DNA from: Antedon bifida
Taxonomy: Eukaryota > Echinodermata > Crinoidea > Comatulida > Antedonidae
Length of the DNA: 64,000 nt
Assembly (NCBI GenBank): GCA_963402885.1
Contig: OY727097.1
Coordinates: forward strand, 22,878,001-22,942,000
Direction of reading: 5' to 3'
Made by a program: the position numbers and the translations under genes. This document shows positions 33,649-47,492 of this stretch, piece by piece. The notes below the pieces were generated by a model. The model saw only the letters and a program-made list of their open reading frames with translations, was not told the origin of the DNA and did not search any database. The stretch's first letter is position 1. Every line of letters begins with the position of its first letter.

Positions 33649-36600
33649 TCCAGAGTAAAAGCACTATCACATCTTAATTTTGGCGTTCTAAATGCACGTT
33701 CACTGCGTAATAAGTGTGATTGTGGATCTAGTTGGTAGCTATAATCTAGATGTAGTGGCGGTGTCTGAAACCTGGTTAAGGCAAGATGATGATCTTGTGA
33801 TTGGAGATATAACTCCACTTGGATATCGTTTTGTGCATGTCCCTAGGGTAGAAAAAACAGGGGGTGGTGTTGGAATTCTGTCTAAGTCTAGCTTAGTTGT
33901 AAACATGAAAACTGATGTACATACATATGCATCATTTGAGGCTATACATGTGCAGATTACGTCTAACTCGAAATCTCTTCGTTTAGTTAACATATACCGA
34001 CCACCAATCTTGTCTGTTACAAAATTCCTCAATGATTTTGAAAAAATGTTGTTTGACTATATTCTCTTTTCGGCTGAAATTGTCTTTTGTGGAGATTTTA
34101 ATATCCATATGGATAATACTAAAAATGTGGCAGCAAATAGATTTAAAACAATGCTTAGATCGTTTGGTCTCCAGCAGCATATAAATGAACCCACACACTG
34201 TGGGCACTGCCTTGACCTTATAATCACTAGAGATGATCTACTGCTCCCGGATGTTAAGATACATCCTGGCCTGTCAGATCATTTTGCCATATTTTGCAAG
34301 TTTGATCTTAAACGGCCCACAACCCGTAAAACTGTAAGGAAAAGTCGCAACCTAAAACAAATTGATATTGAGAAATTCCAAAATGACATTCAAGCGTGTG
34401 TGTCTAATATAACCGATGTAAGTGTGATTCTTGAAGATAGTGTAGAAAACTATTCTCATCTCAGAGCTGTACTTGATTTACATGCGCCAGTTCAGAAAAA
34501 AACAATTAGGCAAAAGGAAGCTAACCGTGGTATACAGATGAAATTCGATCTGAAAGGAAATTACGTCGTCAACTTGAACGTAAGTGGATGAAATCAAAGC
34601 TTCTTAAGGATAGACAGGAATACTGTGACCAAAGATGTATTGTAAATGGACTGATTGAAAAGGCCAAGACGCGGTATTACTCTAGTCTGGTTAGTGACTG
34701 CACAGGTGATCAAAAGACATTTTTTGATTTAGTAAATAAACTTTTACATCGTTCCAAGTCATCAGTCCTTCCTTCGTCTGTCTCAGATGAAGCTCTTGCT
34801 GAAAGATTTTCTGTTTTTTTTATAAATAAAATTAAATCAATTCGTGATTCACTAGAAAATGAAAATACTGCAGAAGTTACAACTGCTTCTGGTAAATGTA
34901 TAAATATAAATAAATCTTATGATTTAACTAGGTCCATACAGCTTTCTCAGTTCGAACCTGCAAGTGAGGAGGAAATTCTAAATATTGTCAAAAATTCTCC
35001 CTCAAAATCGTGTGCACTTGACCCGGTACCAACTTCACTGATAAAGAAATGTACTTCTGCATTTATTCCATTAATCACACATATTGTAAATAAGTCTCTT
35101 GAAAGTGGTTCTTTCCCAGAGTCTCTTAAAGTCACTCATGTTCGACCCACATTGAAAAAAATAGGTCTAGATCCATGAGATTCTGAAAAACTACAGACCT
35201 ATCTCGAATCTTAGTTTTTTAGGAAAAATAATTGAGAAGGTTGTTTCTAAACGGATATTGTCGCATGTACAAAACCATAGTCTACTTGATCTGTATCAAT
35301 CTGCCTATAAAGTGCATCATAGTACTGAAACTGCATTACTTCGTGTAAATAACGATATCCTACGTGCAATGGATGATGGAAAGCTAACTGCTCTAGTATT
35401 ATTAGACTTAAGTGCAGCATTTGATACGGTTGACCATTCCGTGTTGTTAAATAGACTCAGTACGTATATTGGTATTGAAGGAAAAGCACTTGATTGGTGT
35501 CGGTCATATTTGGAAAAAAGGCCTCAACACGTATGTATTGGTGATGATATCTCAACAGCTTCTTTTTTAAACTTTTCGGTACCACAAGGATCTGTTCTTG
35601 GGCCGCAATGGTTCACAATTTATTTACACCCAATACGGGATATCATTAGTAAATATGATCTGTACTATCATGTTTACGCTGATGATACTCAGATTTATAT
35701 TTCTTTTAAACCTACAATGACACACATTGACATTTCTTTGGAACTGCTCCAACATTGTATCCATGAATTGCGTGTCTGGATGAAAAACAACTTTCTTAAA
35801 TTAAATGATGAAAAAACAGAATATATTCTCTTTGGATCAAAGCTGCAGTTGGAAAAACTGCCACCAAGTTTTATTTACATTGGTGAAACCAAAGAACTTA
35901 TAACACAAGAATCTCCTGTTCGTCCGAAGCGCGTAACAATTTCGAAAGGCATTGTGGGATAGAATAGAGCTATGGGTGGCGCCATTGTGAGCCATGGAGT
36001 AGGGCGCCCGCATCAAATTAGAAAGTCAAAATCATAGAGGGGATCTGCTAATACTCTAGGGGGGGTCGAGTAATTGACTGAGGAGTAGGGCGCCCGCATC
36101 AAATTAGAAAGTCAAAACCATAGAGGGGATCTGCTAATACTCTATGGGGGTAGAGTAATTGACTTCCTAGTTTGGAGGGGGCGCTTCTCCATGCTGTGAA
36201 ATGGCGTCGCCCAGTTTGACTTTTTAACCCTGTACTTCCGATACTGTGTTTTGAATGCAAATTGATAACAGGAGATTCTTGTGTTATAAGTTCTTTGGTG
36301 AAACCCAAATAGACCCGGCTAGGCAGGTTAGAAATCTAGGGGTTGAAATGGATGCGGGTATGACTATGATTTCTCATATCTCAAAAACTATTTCTACGTC
36401 GTCTTTTCACTTACGAAACATCCGAAGGATTCGAAAGTTTATTAATGAGGCAGCAGCTAAACAACTTGTTCATGCTTTTGTCACTTCACGACTGGATATG
36501 GGAAACTCATTGCTATATGGGCTACCACAAAAACAACTCCACAGGCTTCAGCTTATTCAAAATACAGCGGCACGAGTTGTTAAAAAACTACCAAGATATG

Positions 36601-37241
36601 CACACATATCAAATACCTTGGAAAATTTGCATTGGCTTCTTGTTAGGTACCGCATTGTTTTTAAAATATTACTCTTTGTTTTTAAGTCTATTAATGGCAT
36701 GGCTCCAGAATATATTTCTGACATGCTTAGGCTGTATGTTCCCAGACGGAATCTGCGTTCTAGTGACACGCTGCTTCTACATCAACCTAAGTCTCACCAC
36801 TCATGGGGGAGACAGAGCTTTCACCGTTACTGCTCCTCGTCTATGGAATGCTCTACCGAGCTCTATCAGATTTTGCAAAACTGTTGATACTTTTAAAAAA
36901 TTATTAAAAACACATTTATTCATTAAGGCATATGGAAATCATGAGGTTTCTTAAAGTTCTAGAATTGTATAGTATACTTTTTCCTGACCAGCATTATCTT
37001 TGGGGTGCCTCTGTCTTGGTTGTTGTCTCTGAGCACCCGGTCGTCTGTGGCAAGGCAAATGTGTATCCTGTTCCTTTGTTTGGTCACCTAGGTAGGGGTC
37101 CGGGACCGCGACAGAACGAGAACGGATGGGGACCCTCCAAAGAAATTGCATTTTATTTGTCGGGCATTTGTATGATTTGTTTTATCTTTTTTTTTAATGC
37201 GCCTTGAGCACTCTTGAGTGGTATGTGCGCTATAAAAATCC

Positions 37242-37292
<51 letters not shown>
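33649..37292 (+). mobile_element. CR1/L2-like LINE, broken (U2)
   Basis: Shares all breaks and the MITE insertion with the U1 copy and is nearly identical to it in sequence. The (ATT)n tail at 37245-37292 is shorter than in U1. Confidence 0.88.
35891..36296. mobile_element. MITE inside the LINE (U2)
   Basis: Same position, ends and GGTGAAACC duplication as in U1, hence inherited with the segment rather than inserted anew. Confidence 0.82.
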
Positions 37293-37294
<2 letters not shown>

Positions 37295-37560
37295 TGAAAA
37301 TCTCATCAATTATTTATGATATTATGATAATTATTATTTTTTTATCAACTTGTTTTTTTTTTTGCATGTTCTATACGAAATTAAATTAAATTTTTTCTTT
37401 AAATTATTTTCTTCAGACCTACGCAGCTGTTCTGTTTGTCTCGATTCAAACCTTAGTTCATGATTTTATGAGCGAAACGTCTATTATGTAGATCATATAA
37501 TCACACAGCTGGCTTTCAATTCAAAGTATGAATGCTGCCTCCTCAGTACATGCAATCTGT

Positions 37561-37712
37561 CTTGAGAATCCCCTTCATCCAACACAGCAAAATAAAATCT
37601 CATCATCATTACATTTTTGTTTTCATGAACGTGAAGTCATGACAGACTTGTTATCCACTCTCTGACAGAAGTCTACAGAATAAAAACTTGCTGAATCCTA
37701 GTCGTCGTCGTA
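37561..37712 (-). pseudogene. Decayed paralogue of the small gene (right edge of U2)
   Basis: Same relic as at the U1 edge, differing by a single substitution seen (TTGTTATCC against TTGCTATCC). Confidence 0.6.
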
Positions 37713-37893
37713 AGTATACTAATAATAATACATGGGATAACAAAAGTTATATTTCATTTCGTTTTATTTACTTTTATTTCAAACTACCAGCATGGCTATG
37801 CTAATAATCAAAGTCAATATTATCTTTTCCAAGCTCGATGTATCGAAGAGTAGGCCTAATTTAAGGTTAACAGCAAATTAAGTTAAGTCAAGT

Positions 37894-39320
37894 CAAATTG
37901 TTTTGGTTTGAATTTTTTTTATTTTTTTTTAAATTTTTATTACGAAGAACTGCAATTACACGTAAGATCCACTCGGAACTTTCCTTCTGTTGGTTCCGGC
38001 TCAACATCTTGATTCATGTTTTCAGCTGAAAGACGTCATTAACTTCATTATATTAAGGCTATCAATGCCTACGCTACGTGTAATCCTGATTGCTTGGTTT
38101 GCATCTTTAGTGTGCTCTGTGCTTTATAGATTACTGCCTCGGTACGTATAAGAAATGTGTCATAATTTTTTTGAAAAGTCTTGAGAATCTTCTATCAACC
38201 ACCAAAGCAACAAAATAAACTCTTGATGCGTTGTAATACCCCACGTTCAAATTGTTTTGGTTTTAATTTTTTTTTTATTTTAATACGAAAAGAAGAACTG
38301 CAATTACACGTAAGATCCACTCGGAACTTTCCTTCTGTTGGTTCCGGCTTAACATCTTGATTCATGTTTTCAGCTGAAAGACGTCATTAACTTCATTATA
38401 TTAAGGCTATCAATGTCTACGCTACGTGTAATCCTGATTGATTGGTTTGATCTTCAGTGTGCTCTGTGCTTTATGGATTACTGCCTCGGTACGTATAAGA
38501 AATGTGTCATAATTGTTTTGAAAAAGTTTAGAATCTTCTAAAAAAATACATGTTTCAACCAACAAAGCAACAAAATAAACTCTTGATGCGTTGTAATATC
38601 CCACGTTCAAATTGTTTTGGTTTAAATTTTTTTTTTTATTTTTAATACGAAAAGAAGAACTGCAATTACACGTAAGATCCACTCGGAACTTTCCTTCTGT
38701 TGGTTTCGGCTCAACATCTTGATTCATGTTTTCAGCTGAGAGACGTCATTAACTTCATTATATTAAGGCTACCAATGCCTACGCTACGTGTAATCCTGAT
38801 TAATTGGTTTGCATCTTCAGTGTGCTCTGTGCTTTATGGATTACTGCCTCGGTACGTATAAGAAATGTGTCATAATTGTTGTGAAAAGTCTTGAGAATCT
38901 TCTAAAAAAATACATGTTTCAACCAACAAAGCAACAAAGTAAACTCTTGATGCATGCGTTGTAATACCCCACGTTCAAATTGTTTTGGTTTTAATTTTAA
39001 TTTTTTTTAAATTTTAATACGAGAAGAAGAACTGCAATTACACGTAAGATCCACTCGGAACTTTCCTTCTGTTGGTTCCGGCTTAACATCTTGATTCATG
39101 TTTTCAGCTGAAAGACGTCATTAACTTCATTATATTAAGGCTATCAATGCCTACGCTACGTGTAATCCTTATTGATTGGTTTGATCTTCAGTGTCCTCTG
39201 TGCTTTAAGAAATGTGTCATAATTGTTTTGAAAAGTCTTGAGAATCTTCTAAAAAAATACATGTTTCAACCACCAAAGCAACAAAATAAACTCTTGATGC
39301 GTTGTAATACCCCGCGTTTT
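37894..39320 (-). repeat. 3'-tail tandem array of the small gene (U3)
   Basis: Four units as in U1, the last merging with the live terminal exon (stop at 39266-39268). Confidence 0.88.
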
Positions 39321-40476
39321 TGTTTAATTTGCGAGCTCTCATCACCATCTTCTATATTAACAGCGTTCACTTCGTTCCTCTTAACCTCATTCTCTTTACT
39401 AACATTCTTCTTTTTTCTGAATAAGTTGCATCTCCTTTTCTTTTGCTTTTTCTGTGTTTTTGGAAGAACCACTGCAATATTACTTTCGATCACTTCTAAC
39501 TCCTGTGTTTTTGGAAGAACCACTGGAATATTACTTTCAATCACTTCTAACTGTGGTAAGTCTTCAGTTGTGGCGACAGAACCATTTCGTCTTCGTACTC
39601 GTTTAAATTGGTAAATATCTAATTTGAAACCAACAAGGGAAGTCTAAATTATACATATGTCTATACAGGCCTATATATTAATTTTGATATAAATATTAAT
39701 TAAAATTTCACATTTTCGAATGTGAGTATTTAGTGGGAAAGAAACATGCCAGTACTTGAGTGATGACCAGGAAAGAGTGACTCTTTCCTAGTGATAACAT
39801 TTTATTTGAGACTCAGGAACTTTGACAAAATGTGTTTGTAACCAATATTACAATGTATTTTTCGTATTTTATTAGGCCATATCCCTTTTTTAAAATGAAG
39901 AATTACCTGTGAACGTGAAGTCGTAGCATGATTGATATTCATATTCTGACATTGAGGTATCAACAGAATAAAAACTCGCTGAATCATCATCATCTTCTTC
40001 TTCTTCTGACTGAATATCTGTATTAGTTTTCTTATGAGATGTTTCTCTACAGTCGAGATAATGAGCTATGGAATCCGTCAGAGGGATTACAATTGCCGGA
40101 GCCTCCCACCAGTCTGCTTTATGATCTGATAATTCTATAATAACAAATATATACAAACATGCAGTGTAGCAATAATGTGATTTTCTTATAATATTTTGTT
40201 TATTAATATTTATCTTGTAAGCCTAACCCTCCTTGTATACTAATTAATAATGTCTAAATATAATGACACTTAATTAATGTTATTTTAAAAATTAAAGTAC
40301 ATATCATAAAATTTATGAATTACATATTCCCATCCCTATCTATAATAGCGGAAGAATAACATTTTTTGTTCAATCAACTCTACCTCAACAGTGATCAAAC
40401 AGGCGCCGTAAACTCGCAATGCAATATAGAATATTTAACTAAAAACAATACAATTTTGCATACCTGTTTTCATCAT
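39266..40476 (-). CDS. Unrecognised small LFCCFGG protein (U3 copy)
   Basis: Exons 40464-40476, 39907-40134 and 39266-39618, 197 aa. One residue longer than the other copies because Asn-Thr replaces Pro42 just before the acidic run. Lys replaces Asn85 at the start of exon 3. The frame stays open despite these changes. Confidence 0.7.
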
Positions 40477-40591
40477 TGTGAATTCAATGGAAGTTTTTCA
40501 GTTAATACAGTATAAATTCGTTAAAAACAACAATTTTGCGAGAGAAATCAGTTAAGTTTGCCTGCTATGCTATTATAATAGACTAAGTTTG

Positions 40592-40605
40592 TTTGCCAGG
40601 GCAAC
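40592..40605 (-). promoter_or_regulatory. RFX-like X-box upstream of the small gene (U3)
   Basis: Same motif and spacing as in U1 and U2. Confidence 0.45.
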
Positions 40606-41122
40606 GAAACGATGACAACGAGACAGCGCGTGCGTACAAGGCGCATTTCCGATGTGACGTGTGCATAATCGCATAAGATAACGCGCTTCCGTCTATATCG
40701 CATGATGATAATAATGCACGAACTCGAGGATTTGTATTACCTCACACCAGATCTGTAATAATACAGGGCCGTAGCCACCAGTACGGTTGGTAAGGTTTCA
40801 ACCTGACCACTTTCCACAAAGAGGCCTTTGAAAACCCAGTGGCTTGAACAGAGAATAATAGTTCCCTTTCCTTGATAAACCGCACCACTTCGTTTTTTGC
40901 GGGACATCGCTGTAATACATCATATTTATTAATATATATTTATTTTAAAGTTTACTAGCTAGAGACAATGAAACAATGCAATATAATAATAATATTACAT
41001 AGCCTATGTAAATACGTGAACGTGATTGGTTGAAACTGCGTCACATGACTACCGCTGCGAGGATCGTAAATCGTATATATCCTCGAGAACGATGATATTG
41101 ACCGATTAATTTTCGCGTAATT

Positions 41123-44100
41123 GGACTGGACTGGACTGAAAATCAAAAAGATGTATGGAGTTGCTATTGCCATCAAACAGTCACCCCATATCAAAGTGTC
41201 TAATGTTTATAATGTATATGAACGTCTAATGGCAATAGACGTCACAATAAAAAATTGTAAATTAAGAATTGTGTCTGCGTACTCTCCTACGGAATCCGGT
41301 TCAGAATCATCAAAGGATATTTTCTATGCAAAACTCTCCAAAGTAACAAGAGTCGAGAACAACACAAAACTCTTACTGATGGGAGACTTTAATGCAACAT
41401 CAACAATAACAACCAGAAAATCACTCTTTGATGGAAACCTACATAGATTTCAAGACACAGATGACATTAGTAACGACAATGGCACAAGACTCATCAACTA
41501 CTGCTCTGACTTCAAGCTATGCATACTGAACACCTGGTTTGACCATTCAAACGTTCATCGGATCACTTGGCATAGCAACGATGGTGTTACAAAGAAAACA
41601 CTAGATTACAACATATGTGATCACTGGTTGAGGAAGTATGTTACTGACACAAGAGTCTATAACAACTATTATCTTTCGTCTGATCATAGAATCCTTGTGA
41701 GTAATATGACAACACCAGCCAACAAAGCAGCCAGGTGGAAGAAGCATAAAAAGAAAAAACAGAGCAAAAGAGCCAACATGAGTAAACTTAAAGATCGAGA
41801 AGTAAGAAATAATGTTAAAACAAAGATAGAAGAAGAAATTAATAAAATTAATAAAAAAAAAATTAATAAAATTACTTCTCCTGAAAAGACAACAACCACT
41901 ACATCAACTGAGCGCTATACAACACTTATGACAGTGCTAAATAAGGCAGTTGAAGAAGTCCCGAAGAAAACAAGAAACCAAAATGCTCATCCCTGGGATG
42001 GTGATGAAAGACTACAACAGCTTATAAAAGAAAGAAAGAATATTAACAAAAGCACAGTTACCTACAAAGAAGAGGAGATCAAGGCTATGCAGAAAGCAAT
42101 TAAGATAAGGGTTAAGGAACTACGGAATGAATATTTGTATGAAGAAGCAAGCAAGTTAAATGAAGCCCACCAAAATAGAAAAATATTTGATTTATGGAGA
42201 AAAGCTAAGGAGCACGGTGATGTTATAAGAAAAGCACCAAAGCCTATAAAATGTCCTGGATTACGTGAACACTTTAAAGATCACTTTAATCCAGACCAAT
42301 CTAGCCTTAAAATCCCAGATGAAATTAGCACACCTCCAGAATATATTATCAACCTGAGACAACCAGAATTTGAGATAGACAATGAACCTCCGTCCAAGAA
42401 AGAAATTATTGATGCAATCGGACATCTAAAAGGTCGCAAAGCTACCCTAGATGTCGCTTCTGAAATGTTGCAAGTCGCCACAGAGAACCCAGTATTCGTC
42501 GACCATGTACATAGACTGTTTGAGGAAATTTGGAGAACGAAAGAAGTACCAAGTGATTGGGGACTGTCCAAATTAACAACCATTTGGAAAAAAAAAGGCA
42601 GTCCACTTGATCCATCAATGTATAGAGGAATATCGATTGGGTCTACATTTTCAAAGATACTTATGGTTATCATTCTTTCACGTTTTTCCATCTTTTATGA
42701 AAGTCAACTTCTACGCACACAGTTTGGATTCAGGTCCAACAGAGGGTGCAATGATGCTATATATGTAATCAAGCAGATCCAGGAAATTGCGTATCGCTCA
42801 AATCGCAAACTCTATACATGCTTCATTGATTTAACAGCAGCATTCGACCATGTGAATCGTAATCTTCTTTTCCTAAGCGTTCGTAATAGGTTTCACTTAA
42901 ACCAGTCTACTACTATGATTGACATTATACAATCACTGTACAGCTCAACGAAAGCATACCTTGCTGACGACGATCCGAGTGATGATAAGTTCGAAACATC
43001 TTCTGGGGTGCGACAGGGTGGTATTGAGAGTACCAGCATGTTTAACCAATATTTTGATTACGTTATTAGAGTGTTCAAACAACGCTGTAAAGATGCTAGT
43101 TTGGATGGCCTAATGATACAATACCTAATTCCTATTGAAGCTACAAATCGTGCTCAAAGACGTAAAGCACCATCAAGGGGCATCTATGACGACTTTGAAA
43201 GTGGCTATGCTGATGACTTTGCTGTAAGCTCCTGGTCACAAGAAGAACTGCAAACCATTGTGAACATCTTGAATAAAGTTTGTCTGGAATTTGGTCTAAG
43301 AATTAGTGCCCCCAAAACAGAAACCATTATATGGAACTGGAAAGAGGAAGTTGAAGAATACCCAAGATGCATCATACAAATTGGCGGCGTACACATTAAC
43401 AACGTAACACACTTTAGATACCTTGGTGTATGGGCTACCTACAATGATGTTCATATTGGAGATCAAGAAGTAAAATACAGAATCAATTCAGCCAAAGGAG
43501 CATTTGCAGAGAATAGAGCATTGCTTACCAACAGAACGATCCACTTACAAACAAGAATGATGTTTCTTAATGGTCTAGTTAGGAGTAGACTCACCTATGG
43601 TTGCCATGCTTGGAGGGCAACAGGAAGTGAAATGTCCAAACTTAGCACAACATACAAAACCTTCCTAAGAAGAATGCTAGTGAATGGCTTTCAAAGAGTC
43701 TGCCCACCAAACCATGTAGACATATCCTCAGATGAAGAAACAGATGAAAACTATATAGACTGGCGTTACGTTATTGATAATGACGATCTCTACAAAATTA
43801 CTGGCTGTCAACCGCTAGAAGAATATGTCTACAAGCAACAATTCAACTGGATCGGACATGTAATTAGAAAAGAAAATGAAGATCCTACAAAAATTCTTAC
43901 TTTTCACACAACCCAAAGTAAACGAAGAGGTCGGAAGATACCATCAATACTTGATAGAGTTGTACAACAAAGTCAACTTACTAGATGCAACTTCATTAGA
44001 GCCTGCTTCAACAGAAATTTATAATTCCCAGCAATGTTTTAACTGTATATATGAACTGTTTATAAGTTGTTTTGTGACTGTGTAATTTGGTAGTAGTCAC

Positions 44101-44214
44101 TCTCATACTGTAGGCCTACATTTAAAAGTAACACATCCAAATGCCAACTTTAAGTCAATGGCTACCAGATGTCTCTGTGAGACGGTTATTTGAACCAGTA
44201 CCAGTACCAGTACC
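41123..44214 (+). mobile_element. RTE-like LINE, 5'-truncated, with long intact ORF (U3 only)
   Basis: Inserted in block B at GCGTAATTATCG, with AATT duplicated on both sides (41119-41122 and 44215-44218). An open frame covers 41121-44024 (967 codons). It enters midway through an AP endonuclease (VSAYSPT, LLMGDFNAT, KKTLDYNI, SSDHRILV) and continues through a reverse transcriptase with FIDLTAAFDHVNR, SGVRQGGIES and YADDFAV to a C-terminus with WIGHVIRKE and KRRGRK. The first endonuclease motifs are missing. The 5' junction is (GGACT)3 and the 3' tail is (CCAGTA)n, a simple-repeat tail typical of RTE elements. Clade assignment is tentative; the GGIES motif is unusual for RTE and could point to a Proto2/RTEX relative. 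Confidence 0.85.
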
Positions 44215-44325
44215 AATTATCGTGTCCCCTTGTCATTAAACATATACATTCTCGAGTTCGATGATATTGACTGTGTAATTTTCGTGTGGCAACACTCGCG
44301 TTTGCCGATAAATAAACAAAAGTCA

Positions 44326-44405
44326 TCTACTGGATTTGAACTCGGGTGGAATTGTCACTCCATCGCAAGACAACGCTTCCACCGTTGCGCCACGCAGCTT
44401 GCTTG
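44326..44405 (-). mobile_element. tRNA-like pseudogene or SINE head (block B, U3)
   Basis: Same tRNA-like sequence as in U1. Just beyond its 3' side U3 has about 26 extra bases (GTGTGGCAACACTCGCG and following) that U1 lacks. Confidence 0.6.
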
Positions 44406-44428
44406 AAGAAATTATTCATCTAAACTAT

Positions 44429-46058
44429 TTAAAGGGGGGTTCCGGGTTTAAAATGAATAGTAAAAAATGTAAAATATATTTGTTTGTCTCTTGAACGGTA
44501 AAAGTTTCAATTTATATAAGCGCCCAGTGAAGCAGAACGAAGGCTGTGAAATGAGGCCAGATTACAAGTGCAGCTACGGCAAAATCACACTGTGGTTACA
44601 GAATAGGACATTCGTGAAATGGTCAATCTTCCGACGACTCGTTATCATTAACCATATCAATTACTTTTGTAAAATTATACTTATCTGATGTAATTTTAGT
44701 CGGTCTTCCCATTTATAAAGTCAATTTTTTATGAAAATCCATCAAAACAGTGAAAAATTAGATATGTTTGCACTTTACGTTTGCCGATTTTCGCACTGAC
44801 TTAGGGAAAGCCTTCAAAATCAATGAAGCGTAACGTATACATTCCTGCTGAGCGAGGAGAGCGAGACGACGATACACGTGCTCTCTCTGCCCATGCCTGG
44901 CATCGTCACGTGATAAGCAGATACAATATACAATACCAAACTGGTCGGGTCGAGTATACCCCGTCTATAATCACAACATGAACGATGTACAGTATTTGAT
45001 TGAAGGTCGACTCGACCTACCGGAATGGTATAGATAATATAGCTCGAATGAGAGAGTTGGAATATTTTTAAACATATGAATATGATAAGTATTGCTAATT
45101 TTAAAAAGTGTAGCCTATAGTAAAAGGCCTGGTGGTATCAATTCGCATAGGGTCTACTACACTAGCTAGCTCAATTTTTAACTGGGCCGGATCGGCTAGG
45201 TCTCCTTCCTACTACCTGATCTACTTGCTTGATGCAGTATCCGCTTTTTTGGAGAGTAAACTAGGCCTATTGTAGGCCTACTTATTAGACGATCGGGACA
45301 CCATATACGTGCGGACGGCGATCGGACCTTGTTTTGCCTCAATATTTACAGCCGATTTTGTAGAACGTTTTAGGTTTAGATTGTTTAGGAGTTTGGTTGA
45401 TAGGATGGGTTTGGAATCCACTGAGTTTTGTTATTAATGGGCCAATCGTTTAGTAGTAGGCTAGCTAGGCCCATGATGGCCCCAATGTTTTAGCGTAGCC
45501 ATCGTGGCATGGAATCCCTAGTCAGAAATGGCTCTCACCCATGAATAAAATGATTTAGGCTAGGCCTAGCCTAGTATGTGAAGCCGATATACGATCTGTA
45601 CTATTCGAGGTATAAAAATAGTATAATTTATGACTCCGTAATCTGTACTAAATTTTGTATTTCATTAAATGTCAAATAAATATATGCTACTACTGTTATT
45701 ATTACACTTTAGGCCTAGCTTAGAAAATCTACAAAAAAATGTATTTCACAATGATCGGGTGGTCGTCGTTTGACAGGGGAGAGAGATGCAAGTTGACAAA
45801 CACAACGTACAAGCTTGACGTCGCGAGTTTGGAATCCACTGATGACGTGATTTTGTTAATATCTCATGAATATTAATGAGCTTCCCTAAGCTGCTGAAAA
45901 ACAGACTTTCCATGAATTTACCCTAAAATGTATATGAAATTTAATTTTTTTAATTTCTTGTTATTACTTCTTCATTCTGACATGTCTATATTGTTATAAT
46001 ATTTTTTATTTATTAAATAAACGATATTTAAAATTTCAAACCCAGAATCCCCCTTTAA
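44429..46058. mobile_element. Kolobok/T2-like non-autonomous transposon (block B, U3)
   Basis: Same ends and length (1630 bp) as the U1 copy, with very few substitutions. Confidence 0.65.
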
Positions 46059-46144
46059 ACTATGCATACATAGCGCCCTCATTTGTTATTAGTCCTCCCT
46101 AAATGTGATGAAACACCGTTTGTGATTGGTCAATACTCACGGTA

Positions 46145-46157
46145 GTAACCTAGTAAC
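46145..46157 (+). promoter_or_regulatory. Perfect RFX X-box (block B, U3)
   Basis: GTAACC-T-AGTAAC retained as in U1, upstream of the orphan exon. Confidence 0.5.
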
Positions 46158-46207
46158 TACGCGCTGAACATCCGGTGATTCGGCTAGCTCCTCGAAGAGA
46201 GAAGACG

Positions 46208-47188
46208 ATGAATTGTTTATTCGGCCTACCCAGAGCCATATATATAAAGAGTTACGACATTGAAAATTAGAAGCCATTTTTGTGTCAAAGAATTCGCACG
46301 CTGAGGGCGCGCGCGTCTATTTTGTATAGCGTTTTCCTGTAGTTCATGCATTATTTTTAGATTTTTTTGTCTATGAAATAACGCTTATATTCCGTTTTTA
46401 TTTTAGTACTTAATTTTATTAATGGTATTAATTTGGTAACATATATATATTGTGTCTATAATAACAAAAGAATAAATGCTAGGGCCTACATGCAAGTCAG
46501 GATACATCAAAGCATGAACCAATACAAAAAACACACAAATTCACCCCTCTTTTTATACAGTATATGGCTCTCTGTGTGTTTTTGACACAAGCTTTCAGAG
46601 ACTCGTTCATCATTTCATTTGTAATAATTTGCCTTTATTATTCTAATATTGTTCATACCCTATTCAATATATTAACAAATATATCCACGACACTCTATTA
46701 TTTTATTTAGTCATCAAAGCATGCATTATGAATTGAAAATATTACATAATTGTTGTTAATAGGACGTAGTTATGGGATGTTTCGTTCCAAAATCAATCAA
46801 TCGAACTTTATAATGTACTAGCGCACGCGCGCGCAATATTCTTTGCCGCAAGTACTTCTGTACGCTGTGCACATCGATATTTCACCGTAAAATGTGCAAT
46901 TACATTTTGTTAAATATAAGAAAAAGTTTAAAGTATTTTCTTGCTCCTATACTTTACATGCATTAACGGAGACAAGTTTGACACAAATTGATCTGCATAT
47001 CACGTGACTATAATCCAATGTCGTAACTCTTTATATATATGGCTCTGGGCCTACCTGATTATAATATTATTATTAATAGGCTTATTGATGGAAATTCTTC
47101 TGTTAATTTAAACGACCTAGGCCTAAGTGAATATTTTATTGCCAAGGAATCATTAATTAGTAATTATCTGTATCTTATTCTTCGCAAG
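46208..47188 (+). pseudogene. Orphan first exon, split by a hAT-like element (U3)
   Basis: Same start as in U1, but after codon 7 or 8 (MNCLFGL) an 817-bp transposon interrupts it. The rest (LPDYNIIINRLIDG onward to the GTAAGG donor) follows at 47048-47188. Even if the U1 copy is functional, this one is not. Confidence 0.55.
46231..47047. mobile_element. hAT-like non-autonomous element, 817 bp (U3 only)
   Basis: The first 20 bases, CAGAGCCATATATATAAAGA, start a perfect inverted repeat of about 32 bp with the right end (last bases TATATATATGGCTCTG). GGCCTACC flanks both sides (46223-46230 and 47048-47055), and U1 shows the empty site. An 8-bp duplication with CAGAG termini fits hAT. No transposase frame is present. 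Confidence 0.88.
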
Positions 47189-47292
47189 GTAAGGTGTCTA
47201 GGCAGGAGGCTTGTTTACATACAATACAAATACTATAGAATAGGAGGCCTAGCCTAGCTTCACCAGCAGACTTGTTCTTGGCTATATAATAT

Positions 47293-47484
47293 AACAGATA
47301 TCGCCTTTTATATCGGTAAAATATAAGATTTAACATCCCCTCGGGATGATATTATGTTCTCGGGGAATTATATATCCCTCAGCTGCCGCTTCGGGATATA
47401 TATATTCCCTCGAACATAATAATAATATCATTCCCTCGGGGATGTCAAATCTTATATTTCACCTCTAAGCAGGCAATATCTGTA
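47293..47484. mobile_element. Fold-back element (block B, U3)
   Basis: Same hairpin as in U1 with an extra AATAAT in the right arm. Confidence 0.7.
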
Positions 47485-47492
47485 TAATAATA

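Larger units (their letters stand above)
28055..37708. repeat. Segmental tandem unit U2 (short form)
   Basis: About 9.65 kb. Same order as U1 but without block B: ATATAATAATAATAATACTC at about 31332-31350 joins the small-gene upstream region directly to block C. Block C is full length here. Confidence 0.92.
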
